Below, piece after piece: positions 51,919 to 59,786 of a stretch of 64,000 nt of DNA. A model generated the notes under the pieces. It did not search any database, was not told the DNA's origin, and was given only the letters and a program-made list of their open reading frames with translations. This DNA comes from Balneola sp. EhC07 (lineage in GTDB: Bacteria; Bacteroidota; Rhodothermia; Balneolales; Balneolaceae): assembly GCF_001650905.1 (NCBI RefSeq), contig NZ_LXYG01000017.1, forward strand, positions 310,001 through 374,000, written 5' to 3'. Position numbers and translations under genes: made by a program. Within the stretch, counting starts at the first letter, position 1, and every line of letters starts with the position of its first letter.

Positions 51919-52863
51919 TTATGCAAAAGAATCGAAGGCCAGCCCGGCTGCTCCCAGTAAAGCACTGTCATTTCCAAGGTCTTCATATACAAGCTCAAGA
52001 CCTTCTTGAAACGGCAACATCATATGCTTTTTAATTATTTCTCTTGCAGGTTCAAATAACCAATTACCTGCACGTGAAACGCCCCCGCTGAGTACATATT
52101 TTCGAATATCCAGCATATGAGTGTAATTAATGATGGCATATCCAAGACGTTCCCCGCTTTTTCTCAGAATTTCGATAGCGAGTTCATTGCCTTCGTCCGC
52201 TTCCATAGTAAGATCAACCGGCTCAAGTTTATCAAAATCTTTGTGAAATTTACTATAAAGTGGATTGCTGGTTTGTTGCATGATCAAATCGGTAGCAAAT
52301 CGACTTAAAAACTTTTGTCCTAAATAAGCTTCAACAGTGCCCCTTGTAACGCTGTTTGATAGTGGGCCATGATAATCCAGGATCACGTGCCCGAGCTCTC
52401 CTGCCATTCCATTAGTGCCCTTATATAATTTCTTATTAATAATGATGCCGCCACCAACGCCTGTACCAAGTGTGATGATAATAAAATCGTTGTACTGTTG
52501 TCCTACTCCAAAATGAAGTGAACCAAGAGCAGCAATATTAGCATCATTTTCTATTCTGCAGGAAAGATTGGTGCGTTTGGATATTTCCTCAGCGGCATGT
52601 ACTCTATCCCATCCCGGAAGATTTGGGGGATTCCTGACTATAGTTTGTTCAAGATTCACCATTCCCGGCAATCCCATTCCAACACCAATGACTTCGTGTC
52701 TTGAAACAAGATCTCTTATAGTAGCGCTAATTCTATCTAAAAGATGATCTCGACCTAATTCAGCGTGGGTTGGAGTAGATGTTTGTTCAATAATTCCTTT
52801 TTCTTTATCTACAATAGCGGCCTTAATATTGGTGCCACCCAGATCTACAGCAACTGCTTTCAT
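51919..52863 (-). CDS. ROK-family sugar kinase (glucokinase-like)
   Basis: A 314-residue ROK protein: phosphate-binding VDLGGTNIKAAIVD, the catalytic loop RIENDANIAALGSL and the GTGVGGGIIIN motif are intact. The usual zinc segment CxCGxxGCxE is changed: the His of ELGHVI is kept but the cysteine stretch reads GPLSNSVTRGTVEAY. Substrate is probably glucose or a related sugar; not certain. Sits 12 bp upstream of the lptD gene and downstream of the FtsB-like gene on the same strand. Confidence 0.9.
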   Translation of the reverse strand: MKAVAVDLGGTNIKAAIVDKEKGIIEQTSTPTHAELGRDHLLDRISATIRDLVSRHEVIGVGMGLPGMVNLEQTIVRNPPNLPGWDRVHAAEEISKRTNLSCRIENDANIAALGSLHFGVGQQYNDFIIITLGTGVGGGIIINKKLYKGTNGMAGELGHVILDYHGPLSNSVTRGTVEAYLGQKFLSRFATDLIMQQTSNPLYSKFHKDFDKLEPVDLTMEADEGNELAIEILRKSGERLGYAIINYTHMLDIRKYVLSGGVSRAGNWLFEPAREIIKKHMMLPFQEGLELVYEDLGNDSALLGAAGLAFDSFA

Positions 52864-52877
52864 TTAAAATATCCCGG

Positions 52878-53183
52878 TTATTCTGTTCGTCGGATTTTAT
52901 ATACAGTCTCGCCCGGTTTTCTCATGCCGTATTCTTCCCGTGCAATTTTTTCGAGGAGTTGAGCGTCCTGATGCAAATGATCGATTTTAGTTTTTAAAAC
53001 TTCAGTAGAAGCATTTAGCTCCTCAATCTTTTCTTTAAGATCAGCTTTTTGATTATTCAAACCTATTCTGGTAAGCAAGCTATAGCTGTCTACAAAACCA
53101 AACCAAATCAGCACAAATGTAGAAAGTATTACTACCAGAACAGATTTTTTCCAATGAATCGGATTTAAAAATTCGGTTTTCAT
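52878..53183 (-). CDS. FtsB/DivIC-family septum formation protein
   Basis: A 101-residue protein with a short cytoplasmic N-terminus, one transmembrane helix at about 15-33 (VLVVILSTFVLIWFGFV), a coiled coil (about 40-75, NQKADLKEKIEELNAS) and the family end motif KIAREEYGMRKPGETVYKI. FtsB-type proteins link early and late divisome components. It is likely the first gene of the ftsB-ROK-lptD run. Confidence 0.9.
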   Translation of the reverse strand: MKTEFLNPIHWKKSVLVVILSTFVLIWFGFVDSYSLLTRIGLNNQKADLKEKIEELNASTEVLKTKIDHLHQDAQLLEKIAREEYGMRKPGETVYKIRRTE

Positions 53184-53264
53184 AAGCTGAAAAGTTGAAG
53201 TTTTACAATGAGGTATTCGAAAATACGTTAATTTACATATTAATGGTAATGCTAAAAGTATTCT

Positions 53265-55196
53265 ATGAAAGTTAAGTTTCTTCTTATTACAGTTCTAACT
53301 CTGCTTTTTTCGATTTCAGTTTTAGCTCAGGAAAATAGAAACAGCGAATGGATCAGGGTCTATTTTAATATGCCAAGCGATACTTCGGTTATGGCAGAGG
53401 GAAACAAAGCTAATGATTCGTGGGATCTTATCTCCACTCTTGAAAACCTTATTGATTCAGCTAAGTTCAGTATAGATCTATCTATTTATGATATTGAAGA
53501 CGAGAGAATAGCTCATGCATTGGTAGGCGCAAAAAAAAGAGGCGTGCGAGTTCGTGTGGTAACTGATAATCATAACAGAACGGACGGGGGGATTCTGGAC
53601 GAAAGGATATGGGAGATCTTCAGAAAAGGGGGCATTACCTCTATTGATGACGATGGAGATATTTATTTTCCAAACGGAGAGATCTCAGATAATGATCTGA
53701 TCAACGACGGAGCCGATATGCACAATAAATTTGCGGTAATTGATGCTTTGTCTGAGGATAAAAATGATGATTATGTTTGGACTGGTTCTACAAATCTGAC
53801 TTATACCGGAGCATATAACACAAACAATACGATTGTTATAAAAGATCATGAAGTAGCGGCGGTGTATTTGCAGGAATTTGAACAAATGTGGGGTTCAACT
53901 GGTGATACACCCGATCCGTACCGGGCCGTATTTCATAAAGATAAAAAAGATGTATCCGAGCATATTTTTGATGTCGGCGGAACAAAAATTGAGGTTTACT
54001 TCGCACCCATCAACAGAGATGATACAAAGCCAAGTGTAAGTGACCGAATTGTAGAGGTGATAAATACGGAGACGCAGTCAGATATAAGATTTCAGGCTTT
54101 TGCAATTACTCCAACTATTCCGATCAGCAAAGCAATTTGGAGCAAAAGTATTAATACTGACATTCAGTTAGAAGGAGTTATAGATCCCGGTTTTTTTAGT
54201 AGATACCGAAACACAGGAGCAATCTGGGGCAGCCCGGAAGCACAGCTAGGCAACAGAACTATACTTCCGGCTCGTGAAACAAGAAAGTTGCACAGTAAGC
54301 TAATCATTATTGACGTCAATGAACCCTCACCTGAGGATGAAGCAGTGGTCATTGCCGGCTCCTATAATTTCTCCAATAATGCAGAACTCAGTAACGATGA
54401 AAATACACTTATTATCTATTCTGATGAGATTGCAAACCAGTATTACCAAAACTTTAAAGAAGTAATGAACAGGGCTCAAGGAAAAAGTTATGGACCTTCT
54501 CCAAAAACAGATCCGGAAAAATGGTACGATGTATTTGCAATTCGGGACGGAGCAGAGTTTGAGATCGAAATAGTACCGGGTTTCGGATATCCTGTACAAC
54601 TTTTGGGAGTTGAGGTTCCATCTATTTATGCTGGTGGAGATTCCGCAGATTACTTTTCAGGAGCATCTGCCGGTTATTTAAAGAATTTGCTGGAAGGAAG
54701 AAAAGTGAGAATTTATGACTACGACGGGGGCGAGGCATACTCAGCTTATAACCGACTTTTCGCTTACGTAATTGTTGATAAAGAGGGGGAGAAAAATTCA
54801 CTAAACAGAGAAATGCTGATCAATGGTTTTGGAACTTATTCCGGAGATTTCAAACAGAATAAAGATTCAGTTGAGGCTTTTAAGAAATATGAAGCGATTG
54901 CCAGAGAAAATAACAGAGCAATTTGGAAAAGTGAGTCGAAGATCGGTACGAAAGTCTTAAGAGCAAAAGAACTTGAGGCGGGTTCGGCAATTGAGGTTGT
55001 CTACCCAATTAATATAAATACAGCTGATCAAGCTACATTGCAACTATTGCCTGGTATCGGGAAAACATACGCTTCAAGAATAATTGATTATAGATTAGCT
55101 AACGATGGGTTTTCAAGTATAGAAGAACTGATGCAGATAAAAGGAATAGGAACAAAGAGATTAGCTAGAATCCGTCCACTGATCACTGTTTATTAG
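53265..55196 (+). CDS. Secreted nuclease: two PLD motifs, SNase-like domain, HhH domain
   Basis: A 643-residue exported protein with signal peptide (ending SVLAQE). PLD-type nuclease domain with two intact HKD motifs, HNKFAVID and HSKLIIID, each followed by GSTNLT and GSYNFS; a staphylococcal-nuclease-like region at about 425-560 (EIEIVPGFGYPVQLLGV); and a C-terminal ComEA-like pair of helix-hairpin-helix motifs (NINTADQATLQLLPGIGKTYASRI and IKGIGTKRL). DNA degradation or DNA handling outside the cytoplasm is likely. Converges on the sigma-28-type gene with a 4-bp overlap. Confidence 0.9.
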   Translation: MKVKFLLITVLTLLFSISVLAQENRNSEWIRVYFNMPSDTSVMAEGNKANDSWDLISTLENLIDSAKFSIDLSIYDIEDERIAHALVGAKKRGVRVRVVTDNHNRTDGGILDERIWEIFRKGGITSIDDDGDIYFPNGEISDNDLINDGADMHNKFAVIDALSEDKNDDYVWTGSTNLTYTGAYNTNNTIVIKDHEVAAVYLQEFEQMWGSTGDTPDPYRAVFHKDKKDVSEHIFDVGGTKIEVYFAPINRDDTKPSVSDRIVEVINTETQSDIRFQAFAITPTIPISKAIWSKSINTDIQLEGVIDPGFFSRYRNTGAIWGSPEAQLGNRTILPARETRKLHSKLIIIDVNEPSPEDEAVVIAGSYNFSNNAELSNDENTLIIYSDEIANQYYQNFKEVMNRAQGKSYGPSPKTDPEKWYDVFAIRDGAEFEIEIVPGFGYPVQLLGVEVPSIYAGGDSADYFSGASAGYLKNLLEGRKVRIYDYDGGEAYSAYNRLFAYVIVDKEGEKNSLNREMLINGFGTYSGDFKQNKDSVEAFKKYEAIARENNRAIWKSESKIGTKVLRAKELEAGSAIEVVYPININTADQATLQLLPGIGKTYASRIIDYRLANDGFSSIEELMQIKGIGTKRLARIRPLITVY

Positions 55197-55942
55197 ACAA
55201 GCACCAATTCTTTAAGAGTCGCTTTTAAGGTGACTAACATTTTGCCAATTATTTGTGAAATACGAGCCTCACTTAAATTTAAGGATTCAGCAATTTCTCT
55301 TAAAGTACACTCCTCGTAATAATAAAGAGCTAAGATTATTTGCTCTCTTTCCGTTAAGGATTTAATTGCGCGTTTTAACTCTTGAGCATCTTCTTCATTA
55401 ATAATTGATTGATCAGGTAATTCAAAGTTAAGATCTTCAATTCTTTCTGAAAGAGAGCTTTCTGAATCAGAACTAATACTTACGTCTAGTGAAAGAGCAA
55501 CACGCTGTTGAACTTTAGAAAGAAGCTTGTGGTAGTCGTTTAGTTCGAGTTCCATTTCTTCAGCAACTTCGTGATCCAAAGGATTTCGTCCCAATTTTTG
55601 TTGTAGGTAACAAGTAGTCTCTTGTGCAGAGCCGTAGCGAGCTCGGTTTGTTCTTGATAGTTCATCAACTGAGCGCAGATAATCGATAATACTACCTCTG
55701 ATTCTATAATAGGCAAACGTATTAAATTTCACTTCCTTATCAAGAGTATAGTTATCCAACGCTTGTAAAAGACCTGTTGCTCCGATATTAATTAAATCAT
55801 CTTTACCGCATAATGGCGAGTTGGGACTATTCACTTTACCAACTATGCTTTTAATAAGAGGAATGGACTCTTTTACGATATGATTCTTAAGGGAAGAAGT
55901 AGGGTTTGCCTTGTATTCCGAAACTAGATTCTGAAGATCCAT
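55193..55942 (-). CDS. fliA: Sigma-28 (FliA/WhiG)-type RNA polymerase sigma factor
   Basis: A 249-residue sigma factor with regions 2, 3 and 4 of the FliA/WhiG group: region 2 CGKDDLINIGATGLLQALDNY and FNTFAYYRIRGSIIDYLRS, region 3 ATTCYLQQ/AEEMELELN-type middle part, region 4 LTEREQIILALYYYEECTLREIAESLNLSEARISQI-type helix-turn-helix at about 195-240. FliA normally runs flagellar or related regulons, but no flagellar or FlgM-like gene is seen here. Divergent across 222 AT-rich bp from two unknown small genes. Confidence 0.92.
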   Translation of the reverse strand: MDLQNLVSEYKANPTSSLKNHIVKESIPLIKSIVGKVNSPNSPLCGKDDLINIGATGLLQALDNYTLDKEVKFNTFAYYRIRGSIIDYLRSVDELSRTNRARYGSAQETTCYLQQKLGRNPLDHEVAEEMELELNDYHKLLSKVQQRVALSLDVSISSDSESSLSERIEDLNFELPDQSIINEEDAQELKRAIKSLTEREQIILALYYYEECTLREIAESLNLSEARISQIIGKMLVTLKATLKELVLV

Positions 55943-56164
55943 AGTATTGTACCACCAATTATTGATTATTATCTCCGCATAAATAATATTAAAAAGTTTT
56001 AATTATTAAAAAATCTTAATATTAAATTTTATTAATACAGAATGATGCGCTTAGAGCTTTTGTGGATCAATAATTTGGATTTGCAGACTAATAAGTCTCG
56101 TTGTATTTAAATTTTTTTTAAAAGAATTAAGGATTTTCTGAGAGTAACCGATAATAGGGGTAGA

Positions 56165-56473
56165 ATGAAATTCAAAAATCTCCATACCATAAGTAGTAAA
56201 ACTCGTTCTTTTGAAAAGCTTATTGAGTTATGCGACTCAGAAAACGAAACGGTTATTCTAGAGTATATAAAAAATGTGCTGCAGGGATTGGATTGCCGTT
56301 ATGTTGCTTCAGCAAATCTGTCAGAATTTTTTCAATACTGTCTAAATTTGATTGAGGATGGAGAATACGAGGAGCTAAAAAGAATATTAACCGGGAAAGT
56401 GAAAAAGAGTGTTTCTGAGTCAGATAAAAGAGCTAAGGTTATCGACATGCACTCATTTAAAAAAGCAATATAA
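56165..56473 (+). CDS. Unknown 102-residue protein, divergent from fliA-like gene
   Basis: A soluble protein rich in charged residues, mainly helical by eye (KNLHTISSKTRSFEKLIELC; FFQYCLNLIEDGEYEELKRI), with no recognised family. Its stop overlaps the start of the next small gene by one base (taATG), so the two are translationally coupled. Placement across from a sigma-28-type gene makes a regulatory role attractive, but no FlgM-like anti-sigma motif is evident. Confidence 0.6.
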   Translation: MKFKNLHTISSKTRSFEKLIELCDSENETVILEYIKNVLQGLDCRYVASANLSEFFQYCLNLIEDGEYEELKRILTGKVKKSVSESDKRAKVIDMHSFKKAI

Positions 56474-56628
56474 TGACTAACGATGAAGAGCGATCTGTAA
56501 TTAAAGAGCTGCTGGAAGTAAAAAATACTGTAAAGCTTACAGATGAAAAAAAGAAATTTCTACTGGGAGATGAAGGAGTGTTGGAAGCAATCATCGCCGG
56601 GCTTATCAGGGATTTTAAATACGTGTAA
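56473..56628 (+). CDS. Unknown 51-residue protein coupled to the upstream gene
   Basis: ATG at 56473 overlapping the preceding TAA, stop TAA at 56626. The product starts MTNDEERSVIKELLEVKNTV and ends IIAGLIRDFKYV; it is acidic to neutral and helical by eye. No family recognised. Support comes from translational coupling, intact frame and codon use like its neighbour. Easily missed because of its length. Confidence 0.5.
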   Translation: MTNDEERSVIKELLEVKNTVKLTDEKKKFLLGDEGVLEAIIAGLIRDFKYV

Positions 56629-56629
56629 C

Positions 56630-56661
56630 AAAAAACCCCTTCCGAGATCAATCGTAAGGGG
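56630..56661 (-). terminator. Intrinsic terminator of tRNA-Lys
   Basis: On the minus strand CCCCTT (56661-56656), a 14-nt loop and AAGGGG (56641-56636), followed by TTTTTT. It is about 36 bp beyond the tRNA 3' end and touches the stop of the small plus-strand gene. Confidence 0.7.
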
Positions 56662-56696
56662 CTGGTCAAGAGAGATTCTTGTAAACTATAAAACTG

Positions 56697-56769
56697 TGAT
56701 CCGGGAGGGACTCGAACCCTCGACCCACGGCTTAAAAGGCAGTTGCTCTACCAACTGAGCTACCGGATC
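56697..56769 (-). tRNA. tRNA-Lys (anticodon TTT)
   Basis: A 73-nt tRNA: acceptor GATCCGG with CCGGATC, D-arm GCTCAGTTGGTAGAGC, anticodon arm ACTGCCTTTTAAGCCGT-type with TTT, T-arm GAGGGTTCGAGTCCCTC, discriminator A. CCA is not encoded. Followed on its own strand by a short terminator. Confidence 0.97.
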
Positions 56770-56855
56770 TTCCATCGCAATCGCGAAAGGCTCCAAAGAT
56801 ACGGGTTTATATACTTTATGACAATCTTAAATCGAGTAATATTCAGACTTTTTCA

Positions 56856-57326
56856 TTATTCTTTAATAATTATCTCATATAAGTCGGATTCCACGCTCAC
56901 TTCCACCTCTTCAATGATTCTGCCAACTTCTTTTCCGTTCTTATAAATAATGAAAGTGGGCGTTCTTTTAATGTTATTCTCTTTGATTATATCTTTTGGG
57001 CCACTTCTTCGGTATTCCAGAGCAGTATAATTAGCAGTTATCAATGGATTATCAATTGACTCCATAATTTTAAAAAAAGCCGGAATTTCCCTTTTACTGT
57101 CATGGCACCACATTCCCATAAATACATCAACTAAAACAGAATCCTGAATTGTATTAAGCTTAGCGATAATTTCCGAATCCGGTTTGTAACGCTCAGTATA
57201 TAAATCAAAGATTTTTACTTCTCTGATCTGTTGTTCTGTAACCGGACCGCTTAAATAATCATTCTGTGCTTGCGCGGGAAAACATAATACAACTGCTAAT
57301 AAAAAAAAGAGTGGATAAAATTTCAT
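56856..57326 (-). CDS. Exported thioredoxin-like protein with CxxS site
   Basis: A 156-residue protein with a signal peptide (ending FPAQAQ) and a thioredoxin fold. The active-site region reads MGMWCHDSKRE, so the usual CxxC is CxxS with one Cys, and the cis-Pro loop is KRTPTFIIYKNGKEVGRI. A single-Cys thioredoxin could act in isomerisation, mixed-disulfide formation or peroxide defence, but not ordinary disulfide reduction. Short spacing to the tRNA-Lys. Confidence 0.82.
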   Translation of the reverse strand: MKFYPLFFLLAVVLCFPAQAQNDYLSGPVTEQQIREVKIFDLYTERYKPDSEIIAKLNTIQDSVLVDVFMGMWCHDSKREIPAFFKIMESIDNPLITANYTALEYRRSGPKDIIKENNIKRTPTFIIYKNGKEVGRIIEEVEVSVESDLYEIIIKE

Positions 57327-57393
57327 TGAGAGCTTTTATAAGTTCAGTACATTACATTGAATATCATAAGCATTCAAAAGATTAAGTAAAAGT

Positions 57394-57792
57394 ATGGCAA
57401 GTATTTTCTCTAAAATTATAAATGGTGAAATTCCATGTTACAAAATTGCAGAAGACGAAGACTACTTTTCGTTTCTGGATATTAATCCAATTGCTGAGGG
57501 ACATACATTAGTAATTCCTAAAAAAGAAGTAGACTATGTCTTTGATCTTCCTGATGAGACGTTACATGGGTTGATCAGTTTTTCCAAAAAAATAGCAAGA
57601 GGTATAGATAGTGCACTAGGAACAATAAGAACTGGCGTAATAGTTGAAGGGCTTGAAGTGCCTCATGCTCATATACATTTAATTCCTATCTATTTTGAAG
57701 GACAACCGGTAAGTTTGGGCAGAAAATCTGAGATTCAGGAATCAAGAATGAAAGAAATTGCGTCACTAATAAGTAAAGCTGTTGAATTATGA
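57394..57792 (+). CDS. HIT-family nucleotide hydrolase
   Basis: A 132-residue Hint/HIT-type protein. The family landmarks KIINGEIPCYKIAEDEDYFSF, EGHTLVIPKKEVD and the histidine triad VPHAHIHLIPI are all intact. HIT proteins hydrolyse AMP-lysine, AMP-amide or adenylated substrates. Its last four bases overlap the aroQ ATG, so the two are co-translated. Confidence 0.95.
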   Translation: MASIFSKIINGEIPCYKIAEDEDYFSFLDINPIAEGHTLVIPKKEVDYVFDLPDETLHGLISFSKKIARGIDSALGTIRTGVIVEGLEVPHAHIHLIPIYFEGQPVSLGRKSEIQESRMKEIASLISKAVEL

Positions 57793-58220
57793 AAATATTA
57801 ATCATTAATGGCCCGAACTTAAATCTTTTAGGCACAAGAGATACAGGAATTTATGGGACAGGAACTTTGGAAGAATTGCAGAGTTTTATTTCTAAAAGCT
57901 TTAAAGAGCACAAAATTTCATTTTTTCAAAGTAATGTTGAAGGAGAAATTATTAATAAGCTACAGGAAGCAATGGTTGACGGTACTCAGGGAATAGTTAC
58001 CAATCTGGGAGCATATACTCACACTTCTGTAGCTTTAAGAGATGCACTGGAACCGATTAGCTTTCCAAAAGTAGAAGTTCATATTTCAAATATACATGCG
58101 CGGGAAAAATTCAGAGAAAAGTCTTTAACAGGAGAAGTTATGGATGGAATAATTACAGGTTTTGGCAAGTATAGCTACATATTAGGTGTGCAGGCTATTG
58201 AACATCTTTCAAATCAATAA
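57789..58220 (+). CDS. aroQ: Type II 3-dehydroquinate dehydratase
   Basis: A 143-residue dodecameric shikimate-pathway enzyme. IINGPNLNLLGTRDTGIYG carries the catalytic Tyr, the loop FFQSNVEGEIIN, the TNLGAYTHTSVALRDAL segment (usually NPGAYTH) and the catalytic His in KVEVHISNIHAREKFR. The third-step enzyme; chorismate synthase is at 39.7 kb. ATG overlaps the HIT gene stop by 4 bp. Confidence 0.95.
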   Translation: MKILIINGPNLNLLGTRDTGIYGTGTLEELQSFISKSFKEHKISFFQSNVEGEIINKLQEAMVDGTQGIVTNLGAYTHTSVALRDALEPISFPKVEVHISNIHAREKFREKSLTGEVMDGIITGFGKYSYILGVQAIEHLSNQ

Positions 58221-58223
58221 CTT

Positions 58224-59711
58224 TTGAAGCAGCTCAAAGAACTTCTTTCAGATACTCTTATTTATGGGGTGAGTCATGTATTTACCAGATTCATGAACTA
58301 CCTGCTGGTTCCATTTTACACCGGAGTTTTCAAGCCCGGTGAATATGGGGTTATAAGCCTGATTTATGTAGTAGTAGCATTTCTCAATGTGGTTTTTACT
58401 TATGGGATGGAGTCGAGTTACTTCAGATATGCCAAAGATAGGGAGAAATCAAAAGACATCTTCAAGACTATTCAGATAAGTTTGTTACTGACCTCAGTAG
58501 TTTTGGTAACTATAGTTTGGTTTCTGAATCCTTTGATCAATCCGATTATTGGTCTGGTTGAGCCGTTCCCTTTATTAACTTTGATGCTGGGTATTTTGAT
58601 CTTTGACACAATCCAGGTTATTCCCTTTGCAGAGTTAAGATTAAAAGGAAAGCCGTGGCATTTCGCACTTCTTAAAATGTTTGGTGTATTCATAAATCTG
58701 GGACTTAATCTGTACCTGATCTTAAAACTACATCTGGGAATCGAAGCAGTATTGATAAGTAATATTATTGCGTCATTCATTACTGCATTTTTTGTATGGA
58801 TCATCACTCGGGATATGCTGAGCGGAAGCTGGGATATAAAATTCTTAAAAAAAGCATTGCGTTTTGGTTTGCCATTTGTACCTGCCGGGATTGGATATGT
58901 GATCAATGAAATGTTAGACCGGATTTTTTTAAAACGGATGAGTCCCGAATCAATCGAAGCAATTTATGGAGTAAATGCAGATGGAAGTATTTATTCAGGA
59001 GAGGATATCGTAGGATTATATTCTGCAGCTTATAAATTAGCAGTTGTTATGCTTTTGTTTGTTACCGTATACAGATATGCCTGGCAGCCCTTTTTTATGA
59101 AAAAATCTGATGATCAGGAGGCTCCGGTTATATTCTCAGAAGCCTTTCGGTACTTTAACTTAGGAGCGGCACTTATTTTTATATTCTTTTCACTGTTCAT
59201 TGAGCAAATAGTTCAAGTCACTATTCCCTTTACGGACGCTACCTTGATTGGTAGAGAATATTGGTTAGGGCTTAATGTTGTTTCGCCTCTGTTATTAGCT
59301 TATTGGTTTCAGGGTTGGTACGTAAATTTTTCAGCTGGAATCTTCATCGGTGAAAAAACCAAAGTATTAGCATATATAACGCTTATTGGTTCAATAATTA
59401 CAGTAACCGGAAACCTCTTATTTGTTCCATATTTTGGAATGTTGGCTTCTGCTTATACAACATTGGCAAGTTATGCAGTAATGGCGATGATCATTTACTA
59501 TCATTCTAAAAAAGCTCTTGATGTGCCTTATAAGCTCTGGCAGGGATTTTTTGTGATTGCTATAGCACAGTTTAGCTTGGCATTAAAACCAACTTTTAAA
59601 AACCTAATTGGCTCTGAATTCTGGGCTTCGGTCTTATTGTTTATTATAGCAATGGGGGTTTTAGCTATAATGACAATGAAGAATTTCTTTTTAAAGGAAA
59701 ACGAAAGCTAG
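58224..59711 (+). CDS. Wzx-like lipopolysaccharide/polysaccharide flippase
   Basis: A 495-residue membrane protein of the MATE/MVF/Wzx group with 12 to 14 hydrophobic segments. The N-terminus (DTLIYGVSHVFTRFMNYLLVPF) is typical for Wzx flippases, which move undecaprenyl-linked oligosaccharides. No glycosyltransferase genes are nearby. Start is TTG, 3 bp after aroQ, so it is probably read with the HIT-aroQ pair. Confidence 0.88.
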   Translation: MKQLKELLSDTLIYGVSHVFTRFMNYLLVPFYTGVFKPGEYGVISLIYVVVAFLNVVFTYGMESSYFRYAKDREKSKDIFKTIQISLLLTSVVLVTIVWFLNPLINPIIGLVEPFPLLTLMLGILIFDTIQVIPFAELRLKGKPWHFALLKMFGVFINLGLNLYLILKLHLGIEAVLISNIIASFITAFFVWIITRDMLSGSWDIKFLKKALRFGLPFVPAGIGYVINEMLDRIFLKRMSPESIEAIYGVNADGSIYSGEDIVGLYSAAYKLAVVMLLFVTVYRYAWQPFFMKKSDDQEAPVIFSEAFRYFNLGAALIFIFFSLFIEQIVQVTIPFTDATLIGREYWLGLNVVSPLLLAYWFQGWYVNFSAGIFIGEKTKVLAYITLIGSIITVTGNLLFVPYFGMLASAYTTLASYAVMAMIIYYHSKKALDVPYKLWQGFFVIAIAQFSLALKPTFKNLIGSEFWASVLLFIIAMGVLAIMTMKNFFLKENES

Positions 59712-59786
59712 ATTATAACTGTTTAACTGTCTTTAAGAGACTATTTTTTTACAACTCGTAAATGCATCTTTAACTATACTTCAATT

